Positions 20,831-31,278 of a stretch of DNA of 64,000 bases are shown piece by piece. Each line of letters starts with the position of its first letter. Positions within the stretch are counted from its first letter, which is position 1. The stretch lies in NCBI GenBank assembly GCA_922989275.2, contig OV277863.1:46854999-46918998 (forward strand), written 5' to 3'. Source of the DNA: Gari tellinella. Taxonomy: Eukaryota; Mollusca; Bivalvia; Cardiida; Psammobiidae. The notes beneath the pieces were generated by a model. That model was not told the origin of the DNA. It saw only the letters and a program-made list of their open reading frames with translations, and made no database searches. A program made the position numbers and the translations under genes.

Positions 20831-21480
20831 TAAAAGTACAAAGTTTCCGGAAAAAATCCGGCGAAACTGTTTGAAAATCCAACAGGAGATGCGTTAACTT
20901 TCTCATTACAAAAAGTGTCGTCTGCTCTAACCATTTCACTACCATAACATCGTCTGTATTGATAGTGTTGTCTGCAATAATTGTTCAAGGTTATATTGAA
21001 TACACTTTGACTGAATAAATACGCGTCGTCTAATCAGTATACACATTGTTTGCAAAATTGTATATGAGTTAAAAATTAAAACATAGGAGTATGACAATGC
21101 AAATAATGATACCGACTAAATACTTTTGTTCCGAAATGTTATAATGCTTGTATATGAGACGTGTCATGACGAAACCTGCCTTGTTGCATTGCAACAGTGT
21201 ACATACCAGGTACCGTTGTCACCGCAGGCTAGATGTATTTGAGTTTGGTCTACACTCATCCTCATGGCTTGCCTTCGCGAACGAAGATCTAAGTAGGTGC
21301 TTTAAGTGCCATGTCTGTTGCAGGCATATTGGTGACTGACTGTATGAAAAGCATACACGACTGCAGCATCTGCGTTTGTAGGTCTGAATGGGCGTGTTTT
21401 GAGTGCTAACTGGATTCTTAGATACTACCAATTACAATATATAATACAGCTACATAAAATGCTTTCGATGCATGTGGACG

Positions 21481-21555
21481 TGAAACAGTTTAGATTTAGA
21501 CCAGCCGCCACGTCTTGAACGCGCTGGCTGGCCTTTATATACACTGTTTGAAAAG
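21481..21555. repeat. Diverged core-A-like palindrome
   Basis: GAAACAGTTTAGATTTAGAC left and ACACTGTTTGAAAAGC right, with CCAGCCGCC/GGCTGG at the centre. Confidence 0.5.
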
Positions 21556-21776
21556 CAACAAGACAGGTTTTCTCATGGCACGGCTCGTATATATTTATTT
21601 TTACATTTTAAATTGTTTTCAAGCAAGCAACAATCCCTTTCCTGCTGTTGTTCATTAGCCGTGGTGATTTACTTTATCCAGCTGAAACATGTTACAACAT
21701 GGTGTAAGTATATTAAAATAATGAACAGAAAAAAGACAACGAAGTAGAAAAAATTGACTACATGTTCTATCATTAT

Positions 21777-21777
<1 letters not shown>

Positions 21778-21822
<45 letters not shown>

Positions 21823-21842
21823 GCTACTACTACTACTACAGC
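21778..21842 (+). repeat. (ACT)n microsatellite
   Basis: About 20 ACT units with one GCT interruption, followed by (GCT)(ACT) tail. Confidence 0.95.
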
Positions 21843-22149
21843 TGCTACTATACTACTCCTATATCAGCCTTCTGATCTACATTGTTTGCATCTATGAAAT
21901 ATGTACTCTTCACATGTACACGTTTTTGTAAGTAATGCGTATACGTGTCGCTGCGTTAAATAGCTAATGGGTCAATTAAAGATTGTGGTGTTTGCACTTT
22001 GATGCCTTCAAAGTTTAACCACAGAAAGAAACGATAAATATTTCAACATATCTTGGAATTTTTTAAAGAAATTATCAGTGTCTATTTTATGGTACATTTT
22101 AAATTAACTAATAAGATTAAATAACAAGATTTGTCAGAAAACAAAAAAA

Positions 22150-22570
22150 ATATCGCCGGTGGCACATTTAGACAATAAAGCCAAGGTCAAGTTGAGCACA
22201 TTTCTAAACTTAAATCGACATTTCAAAACTTCGAAACTTAAATGCAGAGTCTGATGTCAAAGTTAATGTCTCAAGGGTCCAAATTATCATATGGATGGAA
22301 AGATCCTGTCCCAATGTATACATGTGTCCTGCAAGTATGAAAACTGTAGGTCAAGTGGTACAGGAGTTTTCAAAACTTAGAACACAAACGCACAGACTGA
22401 GTTCAAGGGTCCAATGCATGTATCTCAGGTAGATTGAAATATCGTAGGTCAAAGGGCATAGCATTTGTGAACTTTTTCTTGAAACTGAAAATAGGCACGG
22501 CAACTGCAAAGCTGACGCCGACGACTTGGTGACAACATATTTTCGACCGGCGAGCTAAAATGACTGTCGT
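22150..22570. repeat. Dispersed repeat ending GGCGAGCTAAAA
   Basis: It contains AAGGTCAAGTTGAGCA, repeated AAACTTAAAT phrases and the terminus GACGCCGACGACTTGGTGAC...CGGCGAGCTAAAA. The end resembles the complement of the TTTTAGCTCACC start of the 38.9-kb repeat. I recall repeats of this kind from bivalve introns; this needs a database check. Confidence 0.45.
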
Positions 22571-22772
22571 GTAAGGCATATAGAATGTATGCTTTTAACA
22601 ATGGTTTCCTAAAATAAAGCTGACAAATCTAATATCATTTTGTAATATCAAAGGACAAGAGAACAAAATAAATATAGTTTGATAGTTAAAGTAAAATGGT
22701 TTTTCTTAGAGACAACGTAAACATATTAGAAATAAAAGTTATTCTGATGAAGGTGCGGCATTCATGATTTAC

Positions 22773-22855
22773 CTGGCCTGTCACAGTAGTCCTTCTTGTA
22801 TCCATTACAGCACCCAAACCTGGTACAAAGCTTTCTACAGGAATACGTGCGTGTC
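22773..22855 (-). CDS. Cysteine-rich exon of the secreted EGF-like gene
   Basis: Minus-strand exon of 83 nt: acceptor ATTTTGTTAG, donor GTAAAT. One leading base completes a serine codon with the TC left by exon 26115-25914. Then come 27 codons and one trailing base (phase 1). The peptide reads TRTYSCRKLC, TRFGCCNGYK and KDYCDRP. Its C-x3-C-x4-CC-x-G-Y-x4-C pattern mirrors exon 26946-26885 (C-x4-CCPGF-x4-C), so it is the second half of a repeated cysteine module. The next exon downstream is not identified. Confidence 0.65.
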
Positions 22856-22880
22856 CTAACAAAATACAAGTACAATTATA

Positions 22881-23070
22881 CAGGGCTCGCGATAAGGGGA
22901 GTATTTCAAAAAATAAAAACTTTATTTCTGCATTAAACCCTATGTTGTCACTACTCATTAGAATCGTCTCGAAGAGACAATTCTAATGAGTAGTAACACC
23001 ATAGGATTTGGTGTTGAAATGAGTGATAAAATGTATGATTTGTTCAGTTTACCCCCTCTTATCTGGAGAT
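22881..23070. repeat. Core-F palindromic repeat, second copy
   Basis: Inner arms CTACTCATTAGAATCGTCTC and complement meet at 22970-22985, with outer AACACCATAGGATTT. It occupies the intron or flank next to exon 22855-22773. Confidence 0.75.
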
Positions 23071-23464
23071 CTACAATATATACAGTCGAACTGAAGGGAG
23101 CCCGAGTTAACGAGGTTCGAGAAGTATTTTTGGTTAGGAAAACAATTAAAAGTAGAAATATATGGCACATCAACAGAACCATGGGCATTCAAAGCTAATA
23201 TTTATAAGCAAACTTGAATGCATAGATTAAATGTTATCAAGCGATATCGCAGGTAAATGTGGAGTTGCAAATACTCACGGAATTTAAAAACTGAGCATTG
23301 GAAATAGCATTATAAATAATAGGTATAACAAACCAGATATAAATTGACTGTGTTATAGAGTTAAATCGATCTAACATTTCATAAGAGCCATTAATGTTTG
23401 ATGTCAATTATGATTGTACTGTCATGCGTTTTTGTCATTAAGGGTCAAAACCCATGTCACACAA

Positions 23465-23770
23465 TTAATAACGCACGTGTCCACCGTTTGCATCAACGCA
23501 AGCACGGCATCACCGTCGAGTGGACCTCGCCAACGGTAAGGTATACCTTTCCTTACCATGCCTAAATAATCAGCCAGCTGTTCCAACGTAAATTACTTGT
23601 TCGGTAGACGTCGCAAACGACACCCAAGCTCACCCCGAACGTTCTCAGTTAGCGTGAGATCGGATGAGACTACGGGCCAGTCAATGACCTCAATGTTTTT
23701 GTTCTGTATGAAGGACGTGACAACGCACGCTAGCAACGTGTGGGTGAGCGCTGCCATGCTTTAAGGCAAT
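23465..23770 (-). pseudogene. Tc1-type transposase C-terminal remnant
   Basis: Minus-strand translation in shifting frames shows three landmarks of Tc1/mariner (DD34E) transposases in order. These are an HPHV-type remnant of the catalytic-Asp region near 23755, NIEVIDWPVVSSDLTLTENV near 23690-23640, and a terminal DANGGHVRY-like motif ending at TAA 23467-23465. There are frameshifts between them and an internal TAA, and the Asp of the first motif is not preserved. It is long dead, with no TIRs assigned. Confidence 0.65.
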
Positions 23771-24582
23771 ATGGCGGGTTTGACGTCAGAACGGGACGTA
23801 CCGTGAGACGTCACGGACGGATTCAAAATTAGCGAAATCTTTTCAGCAATGTCCTCCGGCTGATTAAACGAACTCATCGAATGTTTCTAGCCGTAAAGTT
23901 TGAAGACTGAAAACGATCACGCACATGTGTTACGGAAAATACGTACTTGTCGACGTTACGTTAATAGCAATATCCTTGGCCGCAGGTTCTCGCGAGCATA
24001 ACCAATTTGTCGATACGTCTACATAATGACAAAATAAGGTAACGATGAAGAGAAAATCGGCCTGCGACATCATTTTTTCTTCAATCCAACCTCTAATATG
24101 CTAACTGAACGTAAACGCGCATTTTCAGACAGCCATGACATAGCCGTCATGATCTAACTTGTTTTTCCGATGATTTTCTGCCAAAACAACCAGTGTACAT
24201 TGAAAACGTGTTGCATGTACTGTACATAAGGGGCAGTATGACCAATATTTGCAAAACAAGACAAACGTTTTTTGACACGGAAAATTAACGTAAATTTCAC
24301 GAAAATGGTAACCAATACCTTCTACATACTTTTGTAACGTGCAAACCGAGTGACCCAGCAACAACAAACCCCGTCGATGCAAAGCTTAAGCTTACGCTTA
24401 AGATTTTTGTTGCGCTATATACTTGACTCTACTTTCCAACATACAACGGAATGGGAAGCCTCATTTGCATATACCAACGTACTACGTACGTTACATAACT
24501 CTCCCCTCCGAGAAGTCTCGTCCCGAGACTTGGACCCTGGGAGAACCGTGGGTAAGGCAACTCCGGTCTGGCAGTTGTCATT

Positions 24583-24600
24583 ATCCCACCGCTGCCACCA
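24583..24600 (-). promoter_or_regulatory. Primer binding site 1, tRNA-Leu
   Basis: Minus strand TGGTGGCAGCGGTGGGAT is the complement of a tRNA-Leu 3' end (...CACCGCTGCCA plus CCA, as in metazoan tRNA-Leu AAG/TAG from memory). It begins two bases after the neighbouring LTR. Confidence 0.75.
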
Positions 24601-24854
24601 TTTGTAACGTACAAACCGAGTGACCCAGCAACAACAAACCCCGTCGATGCAAAGCTTAAGCTCACACCAAGAGATGTCTGTTGCGCTATATACTTGACTC
24701 TACTTCCCAACATACAACGGTTTGGGAAGCCTCATTTGCATATACCAACGTACTACGTACGTTACATAACTCTCCCCCTCCGAGAAGTCTCGTCCCGAGA
24801 CTTGGACCCTGGGAGAACCGTGGGTAATGCAACTCCGGTCTGGCAGTTGTCATT

Positions 24855-24872
24855 ATCCCACCGCTGCCACCA
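24855..24872 (-). promoter_or_regulatory. Primer binding site 2, tRNA-Leu
   Basis: Identical 18 bases, again two bases (AA) after the LTR that starts at 24875 on this map. Conservation in both internal segments supports its role. Confidence 0.75.
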
Positions 24873-25198
24873 TTTGTAACGTGCAAACCGAGTGACCCAG
24901 CAACAACAAACCCCGTCGATGCAACGCTTAAGCTCACACCAAGAGATGTTTGTTGCGCTATATACTTGACTCTACTTCCCAACATACAAAGCCTCATTTG
25001 CATATACCAACGTACTACGTACGTTACACTTTAATCAGCTCTATAAACCGTTTTTATGTGAGCTTATTGAAAACGTGTACATTTGAAATCAATTTTAACC
25101 ATGCACAGTTTTTAAATTCCGTGATTATATTTTTCTAAGACGAACCAACATCATTTAAGTTTTACCCTAACAATTAACTAAAGAAAGTATTTGAACGT

Positions 25199-25297
25199 GT
25201 TAAACCGTTTGTACCCATGATACCGTATATGGGACATGGCAAAAAGTGTAGACTCCGATCAGACGCCGCATGATGCAACTGATCAGAATCTACACAA
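25199..25297. repeat. Degenerate core-A/D palindrome
   Basis: AAGTGTAGACTCCGATCAGA left and CTGATCAGAATCTACAC right around GACGCCGCATGATGC. Confidence 0.55.
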
Positions 25298-25913
25298 ATG
25301 CCTGCTGATAGGCATTTCAATATAAAACAAAACGAAAACGAAAGTTAAGACCAGACACAACATAGATCAAAATTAAAATAAAGTCACGTGTGTTCACCCA
25401 AATTGACTGAAATCGTAATTTGAGAAAATTAAACAGATTGTATACCTGGATATTGTTACTCTCCCTATGTGTTTTCTGGAAGAATTCTTCGTAGATATAC
25501 AAAGGTGATCTAAAGCACTATAGTTTTTGTCCAATACGTGGATCAGAAAATATTGCAGACCCCGAAAAAGTAAAATTACGACATCTTACCTGGTCTACAT
25601 TTCTTACTAAGATCTACTTTAGTGGACGATAGGCACGTAAGGGTTAAGATTACAGGTACATGTAAATAGTCCGACAAACATAATAAGGTAAGAACGGTTG
25701 TTGTTTTTTAAGTGACTCGTATATATTAATTTCATTTTTCCGCGGCGATTTCGGCTATGTTGAAAAAGGCAAACATTTATACAAATGTAGCCCCTGCCTG
25801 TCAATGTGACAATACCGCAAAACCAATGGAGACATTGTAATTTAGAGTCGTTAAGTTGTTTGACATCAAAAAACATTTTAAGGTTGCTTAAATGAATTAG
25901 GAATCTTCCTTAC

Positions 25914-26115
25914 GAGCATCGTTTTCCAGTCCACCATCCGCTGCATGTTTTCCTTGAGCAGACTTTGTAGCATGTGTAAGTAAATTTACACCGCTCACAT
26001 GTCTTTCTGTTACTGCCGAGTTTGAGTCCTGGGGGACAGGCACACTTGTAGGAACCAATAGTGTTCACGCAGGTGTGGGAACAACCATGTCTTGTCGTCG
26101 TACATTCGTTGACAT
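25914..26115 (-). CDS. Calcium-binding EGF exon of the secreted gene
   Basis: Minus-strand exon of 202 nt: acceptor TGCTTTAAAG, donor GTAAGG. It starts in phase 1, as EGF exons usually do, and ends leaving two bases (TC). Residues 1-40 form an EGF-Ca domain: D-V-N-E-C, then C in HGCSHTC, the N-T-x-G-S-Y-x-C-x-C core (VNTIGSYKCACPPGLKL) and a final C. The DxNEC and N...Y residues are the expected Ca2+ ligands. A second part follows, RCKFTYTCYKVC and KTCSGWWTGKRCS, sharing GWWxxKxCS with exon 28869-28797. The protein is expected to be secreted or extracellular. Joining to exon 26946 restores the Asp codon. Confidence 0.85.
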
Positions 26116-26316
26116 CTTTAAAGCATACAGAAAGTTGTAAACGCCTGAGGCCCATTAAATATGAAACAATAGAAAGAAACTACATGTTGTTTCAGTAGAC
26201 GATCATTGTACGAAGCCATGTGAACCTTGCCTACTTTCTAAACTGACAGATGTATTACGAACCAGAGCGGAATTTGAGTGTAAAGTTTACCAAGTACCAC
26301 ATAACCTGTTTCTAGT

Positions 26317-26420
26317 TTTGATGACAGTCGAACACTTAAAGCAGGTTAAAAGAAAAGCAGAATGTGTCTACAGTGCATTATTCTGCTTTACTTTCAACCT
26401 GTATTCAGCTACCATTTGCT
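26317..26420. repeat. Diverged core-B palindrome
   Basis: CACTTAAAGCAGGTTAAAAG left and GCTTTACTTTCAACCTGTAT right. The centre is altered to GTGTCTACAGTGCAT. Confidence 0.65.
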
Positions 26421-26703
26421 AGAATATGAATGTATTTCTGATGGGGCATAATTCATGACTGTATAAAGTGGAATTATTTGTTCGGTGAATGAATACATTA
26501 AATGCATAAAAGGCGTATTAATGGAGTAAAAGGTCAGGCTAACTCCATTGAACTACAAGCATAGAAATATATGTTCTTTTGCACAAAAACAATCATTGTT
26601 ATAAAAATCAGCAAACTTGAACAAGTACGGCAAGGTTTATAAATAATGATAAATATTGTATTGTCGATACCGGCATTCTCATAAATATTAAAATATTATT
26701 ACT

Positions 26704-26852
26704 GGCTCCGAGGTTATAAAGGGTTTTAGTTGAGTCTGAGTGTGTTCCCAAGTATATGATTGGTCAGATTTGAGCCTAGGCTCAAATCTGATCAATCAAA
26801 TGCTTGGGAATGAGTTTAGACTCAAGTCAAAAGCTGTATAACCTCGGAGCCT
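26704..26852. repeat. Foldback repeat, sister of 15884-16032
   Basis: Ends GGCTCCGAGGTTATA and complement; central GGTCAGATTTGAGCCTAGGC arms near 26760-26800. It sits in the intron between exons 26946-26885 and 26115-25914. Confidence 0.85.
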
Positions 26853-26884
26853 GGTCGTCCCTTTAAAATAACTTTTCATCTTAC

Positions 26885-26946
26885 CTATGTTGCATTTAGA
26901 ACCAACGAAGCCAGGACAGCACACATCACGATAGCAATACTTGTCC
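26885..26946 (-). CDS. CCPGF exon of the secreted EGF-like gene
   Basis: Minus-strand exon of 62 nt: acceptor AATGTTTACAG, donor GTAAGA. One leading base completes Ser with the TC of exon 28869-28797. The peptide DKYCYRDVCC, PGFVGSKCNI follows, and a trailing G joins AT of the next exon to make the Asp of the EGF DVNEC. CCPGF-x-G-x-x-C is the ending typical of EMI-like and related extracellular cysteine modules. Both junctions keep the frame, which strongly supports the exon. Confidence 0.8.
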
Positions 26947-27173
26947 CTGTAAACATTTCAATTTCAGAAAATAATAATCAATATTCCTCATTTAAACTCA
27001 GGAAAGTTTTGCAATTAGCATAGAAATCAGTAAAAAACTAAGACAGCATTTTCTGTAATAGTATGTAGCAAAATGGTTTTCAAAAATTATAAAGACATAG
27101 ACCGCGATTTTAATAGCCTCTAATTCATAATTCAGAATATTTTTAGAAAACAGCTGATACTTGTAGATGCATG

Positions 27174-27312
27174 TACAGTGGAAAAGCTGTTATTTTTCCC
27201 TAATTAAAGCGTTAGCGCTTAAAGAACTTATACAGCTGCAAACAGTCTAGAGACTGGTCAGGTGCCGTGCAACCAGACATCTGATCAGGTTCCGAACATT
27301 TTGACACTCATA
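27174..27312. repeat. E1 left half with core A
   Basis: TACAGTGGAAAAGCTGTTAT, then CAGTCTAGAGACTGGTCAGG and TCTGATCAGGTTCCGAACA. The right terminus is absent. Confidence 0.6.
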
Positions 27313-27325
27313 TAGAATAAATCAT

Positions 27326-27575
27326 AAACTGCTCTTTTCTTTCGATCGCTTAGGGCCTTTTCAAAGAAAACCACGTCAAAACACACGCCACATTTTTGTT
27401 GAATGCGTTCAGCCATAAAATCAAAGAGAATAATCACAAACAATGTTGTAAACATTATTTTCTTTGATTTTATGGCTCAATGCATGCATGTAACAAAAAT
27501 GTGACGTGTGTTTTAAAAGTGATTTTCTTTGAATAATGCCCTTAGAGGTCGAAATATTAGAAAAGAGCAGTTTAT
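27326..27575. mobile_element. 250-bp foldback element (TAAACTGCTCTTTTCT ends)
   Basis: Inverted repeat throughout: TAAACTGCTCTTTTCT ends, inner AGCCATAAAATCAAAGA and complement around ACAACATTGTTT-like centre near 27452. Arms contain ACACACG and TGTGACGTGTGT. Confidence 0.75.
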
Positions 27576-27914
27576 ATATTACTACTATTTTAATTCCCTA
27601 TGTGGAATATTGTAAAAATTACTGTAAAATAAATTGTCTGGAAAACTATAATATTTCCATTTGATTTCAATATGCGTGCGTTTATATTTGTTTAAACATT
27701 ACAGATTAACACCTCTTCCCTGTCGGAATAGCCAGATGGTGTATCGTGTATACAAAAATAGATATTCTGCACACACAAAGTTACGTGTCATTTATAGTAT
27801 ATACCGGTAGTCTTCGAGGCCTTTGTTGTGTCAATACGCGATTAAATAGATAGAGCTAAGACACATTTTATTTTTGAAATATGTTTAATCGATGTAGGCG
27901 AATTTTCTATCTGT

Positions 27915-27965
27915 CACACAAACACACACGCACACACACCCGCACACGCACGCGCACGAGTGTGC
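27915..27965 (+). repeat. CA/CG-rich simple repeat
   Basis: Alternating purine-pyrimidine stretch (ACACACACGCACACAC, CGCACGCGCACG), of Z-DNA-prone type. The ORF over it is an artefact. Confidence 0.85.
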
Positions 27966-28796
27966 ACGGATACAGAAACGACACAACCGAACATACAAAA
28001 CATATACACCGTACACACGCGCGCGAAGGTTAATATAACGATATGACGTATTTCGTATGATGACTGTATCGAAAAACTTGAACTTTTAAGCATACGAACG
28101 AAAGAAAGTTTGAAAATATCGAAGTTTTCATTCTTCAATATTCTAACATATAGAGTGCATACCAAAAATATGATATTTAGCCATCGTCATGTTTGTAAAA
28201 CAAATAATACATGTACCTGTCTTCTGCCTACACCATAACGACCTGATTCTTTTCTTGAATTATGGAGCTAAACAAGACATCACTTTTCTTGGTAAATCAG
28301 TAAGACATAGTACTCGTGCTCGAAAGTGTTGTGAAAATATTGGATGTATATAAAATATGACATAACACATAGACATATTGTATCGAACACAGCATCTTTG
28401 CCTTAAAAATAGCACGAAATTTAATGAATCCACCACATGTTGGTTTGACCAAGGACAATCCGTAATAGTCTAAAAGTGTGTTTGATATCACTTTCCTAGT
28501 TGCAGTTACTTATTAATCTCATAAGCCATGCCACTTAGCCATGTTTGAAGAATGATATTATCACTTTGAACAAATTTACTCCAACATAGAACAACTAAGC
28601 TCTTTAACAGAATATAATTGTTTTGTATACGGACACAATTACCAGATTATAGCTTGAGCAATTTTGATAAATAGTTTGAACATGAACCTTGTATTTCCAG
28701 TGAATATATAAAAAATAAAAAGCTCCTTTTCTAAGATAGTAAAGTAAGTCAGCTTTGCTATCATAAATATCCATGTTAACCAATTGGTAAACTTAC

Positions 28797-28869
28797 GAGC
28801 ATTTCTTCCAAAACCACCAACCGGTACATTTTTGACCACACTTATACTTCTGCTTGCAATATCCAGCAT
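28797..28869 (-). CDS. GWW exon of the secreted EGF-like gene
   Basis: Minus-strand exon of 73 nt: acceptor GAATAGTATTTCAG, donor GTAAGT. It starts in phase 1 and ends leaving TC, joining cleanly to exon 26946. It encodes AGYCKQKYKCGQKC then TGWWFWKKCS: C-x5-C-x3-C-x-GWW-x-x-K-K-C-S. The same GWWxxKxCS ending and the same intron position after CS occur in exon 26115-25914, so the two are copies of one module. It cannot join directly to the signal-peptide exon (phase mismatch, early stop), so an exon is missing between them. Confidence 0.7.
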
Positions 28870-28879
28870 CTGAAATACT

Positions 28880-29450
28880 ATTCAAAAGGTAACAGTTAAA
28901 ATCTTTATAACATAATACGATCATGATGATACTCTGACAGAGAATACTTCGCGTATTTATCAAAAGTCTATAGGCGATATATGTTAGGTATGTGAACAGA
29001 TCCAAACTGTTTTATGGTTTACTTAAGTTAATCTGGCAGGATTAAATAAAACGTACTACGAAAACCACAAGGAACGGTGTACAAAATTCAAACAAATATT
29101 TTACTCTTAGTCTAAAGTTGATCTGGCACTGTTTCTTAAAGAGCGAAATACTGTACGTTGAAATGTGAAACCAAAACAGGTTCTGTTTGTGTCTCAACCA
29201 AACAGTTTATCTCTGAAAGAAGTATTAAAAGCAAATGGCTTCAATTAGTCTTTACATTAAGCTTTCTTGTTTAGTTTATCATAAACCGCAGTAAAATAGG
29301 TAAAGAACACAATTACAAAAGAAAGAAACACTTCATTTTAAAATCAAATTGTTTTGAGTATATGATTTATAATCTTATAACCGTATAAATCAGTCTAAGA
29401 GATCAGTTATTTGCTATTGTAGCATTGTCATGAGCGTAAGTACAAACATA
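28880..29450. other. Intron-like sequence, nothing recognised
   Basis: I looked for a cysteine-rich phase 2-to-1 exon linking the signal peptide to exon 28869 and did not find one I can defend. Confidence 0.4.
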
Positions 29451-29659
29451 TACAGTAGAACCTCTCTATAACGGCCACTAAGTTATGTTAATTATTAGGA
29501 GTTTACGACAGGTGGCGGCTTAAAGCATGGTGACAGTAAAACAGAAAGCTCCTGGTGGAGCTTTCTGTTTTACTGTCACCTTGCTTTAAGCTGTCACCTG
29601 TCTATTATACAATCAATTAGCCTTCTTTTCAGTGGTCGTAATAGAGAGGTTGTACTGTA
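29451..29659. mobile_element. E2 MITE (TACAGTAGAACCTCTC ends) with core C
   Basis: TACAGTAGAACCTCTCTATA and GAGAGGTTGTACTGTA ends. Core-C palindrome AAACAGAAAGCTCCTGGTGG and complement at 29535-29580. It lies in an intron of the secreted gene. Confidence 0.85.
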
Positions 29660-29711
29660 TCAATACATTAAGGTAGATGTCATATTTTCAATTATATGTC
29701 AAACAAATGAT

Positions 29712-29787
29712 GTCAATATCAAACAATTTAGAGGCAGATCAGACTCCGAATTGTTCGGTTTCTGATCCGGCTCCAAACTGTTTACAA
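29712..29787. repeat. Core-A palindrome
   Basis: AATTTAGAGGCAGATCAGAC left and TCTGATCCGGCTCCAAACTG right around CCGAATTGTTCGG. Confidence 0.7.
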
Positions 29788-30307
29788 CTCTGATTTAAAT
29801 AACCTGTCTTCATTTCCAAGTTACTGTCATTTTTACATTTTATGCACTGCTTCTGCCTTTCCGTTTCATGAAACGAATTAATATAGCTGTACGGAGGAGT
29901 TTTAACTTTTAACATTGTATACACTTCTATATCTATTTGATTATTGGGTAACAACATATAGATCTTGTCCCAAACAATTTAGGTTTATAATAAAAGTTCG
30001 AGTCGGTTTAATCCATATCTCAGTCACGAGAGGCGTAGCCTCGAGTGTGATCTGGAATACACAACGAACTTATACAAGAGCGCTGATCACACACTGGATA
30101 TAGATCTATTCCGTTTTTATTAGTACAATTTTGCTTTTTTCCGTCCATAGGCAAAGCCTAAATACATATTAACGGTTTTCATTGCAGTGGCATGTTCCTA
30201 TCACAGTGTTTATAAATGAATATAAGTACATGCACAATCTGATAAAATAAGAATTTCGAAAAGTCATCTACCAACGCAATACCCGGTTAACTGCGATAAC
30301 AACTTAC

Positions 30308-30351
30308 GATACTGCTGTGCAGAGAAGTAAAATCCAAGTCAACAGAAACAT
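30308..30351 (-). CDS. Signal-peptide first exon of the secreted EGF-like gene
   Basis: Minus strand ATG at 30351-30349 opens MFLLTWILLLCTAV, a hydrophobic signal-peptide core with a small residue before the cleavage area, then donor GTAAGT after TC (phase 2). A TATA box lies about 57 nt upstream, giving a short leader. No in-frame partner exon was found next to it, so assignment to this gene rests on strand, position and secretory character. Confidence 0.55.
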
Positions 30352-30407
30352 GTCGGTGATCAAGAGAACTTTGCAGCTCAAATGAAGTGTCCAAGAACTC
30401 AACACTC

Positions 30408-30413
30408 TTTATA
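30408..30413 (-). promoter_or_regulatory. TATA box of the secreted gene
   Basis: Minus strand CAACTATAAAGAG. The TATAAA at 30413-30408 would place initiation about 30 nt downstream, near 30380, roughly 30 nt before the ATG. Confidence 0.5.
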
Positions 30414-30959
30414 GTTGTGCCAGCTTGCAGACCCGGCGATCTGATTAGCGCACGTGTTTGTCAGATTCGTAAACACAATTGGTTATGGCAAAAACGAAAA
30501 GTCCCGGAATAATAAATTGTATACACTTAAACGTTCTTATTAAGAAATCATGTTATATATTGATACTAATGATACTAATGCTTAAAAATGTTTTGCTTAA
30601 TTAAGCTACTATTGCATGTATATTGCCTGCTGCAAGTAACAGTTTCATGAGAATCAGAGTGTCAAGCAGTTTTGATCATGATCAGGTTGTACTTGATTCA
30701 CAATTCTAACGCCAGTGAAATCGCAATTTAAAGGATAAGAAAGTTTAACAAGTTGTTCCTGGTTCTGACAAGTTTCAATTGTTCATAAGATTCCTTCAAT
30801 ATATACTTCATAGTCATAACGTTTGTGCTCCTGGCGCATAAACAAACCAATAAATAAAATGAAATCCGTTTTGTTTTTAGCAAATGCATTATAAATTATT
30901 TCTGTCATATCATTTGTGACCGAATTATTTAACCATCAGATTGGTAAGTGCTACTAACA

Positions 30960-31098
30960 GAGTTGCAAACAGCTTGGATACACATCAGACGCAACCGTAT
31001 GCGCTTAAATTCGACTTTACAGCAAACAGGTTGGATCTACATAAGACACTGCGTAATGTGGCGTCTGGTTACGATCCAAAGTGTTTGACACTCGTATT
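30960..31098. repeat. Core-A fragments, partly duplicated
   Basis: GCAAACAGCTTGGATACACA and CAAACAGGTTGGATCTACAT are two left arms in a row, and one right arm (GATCCAAAGTGTTTGACACT) ends near 31090. Confidence 0.6.
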
Positions 31099-31278
31099 GA
31101 AAATCCGCCAGCAATACTGCCTGTTGCAGAAAATAATAGTAAAGCAGACTATAATATGTCGATGAAAGGGTAAAAGACATACGATAATTTTGGCAGTGAA
31201 ATGTTTAAACTTTTAATACTCGTTTCGATGTTTGGGTTGCACTATGACACCAAAATATAATCGATCTAAGTTTCAAAT

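Larger units (their letters stand above)
24333..25028 (-). mobile_element. Miniature LTR retroelement (TRIM-like), LTR-int-LTR-int-LTR
   Basis: Three direct repeats, each starting TGTAACGT and ending ACGTTACA, at 24333-24495 (163 bp), 24603-24766 (164) and 24875-25028 (154, with a small deletion). They are separated by internal segments of 107 and 108 bp. Read on the minus strand, each internal segment starts AA then an 18-nt primer site matching the 3' end of tRNA-Leu, and ends with a purine tract GGAGGGG(G)AGAG before the next LTR. CTTT flanks both outer ends (24329-24332, 25029-25032), or ACTTT if one base is shared. There is no coding capacity: the ORFs here are fortuitous. The LTRs hold GCGCTATATAC and ATGCAAAT (octamer-like). 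The three-LTR layout could come from LTR-LTR recombination before or after integration. Confidence 0.85.

Noticed and set aside
21148..21431. Possible downstream exon of the secreted gene on the minus strand
   Set aside because: An open stretch in the right phase can be drawn, but it has few cysteines and no good splice sites.
24429..25003. Minus-strand ORFs of 94 and 105 codons
   Set aside because: They span LTR and internal segments of the miniature retroelement and break in the third unit. No protein motif is visible.
25580..25640. Candidate minus-strand mini-exon ending KKCRP before GTAAGA
   Set aside because: The sequence looks like the end of the cysteine module, but its phase does not fit exon 25914 and the acceptor is poor.
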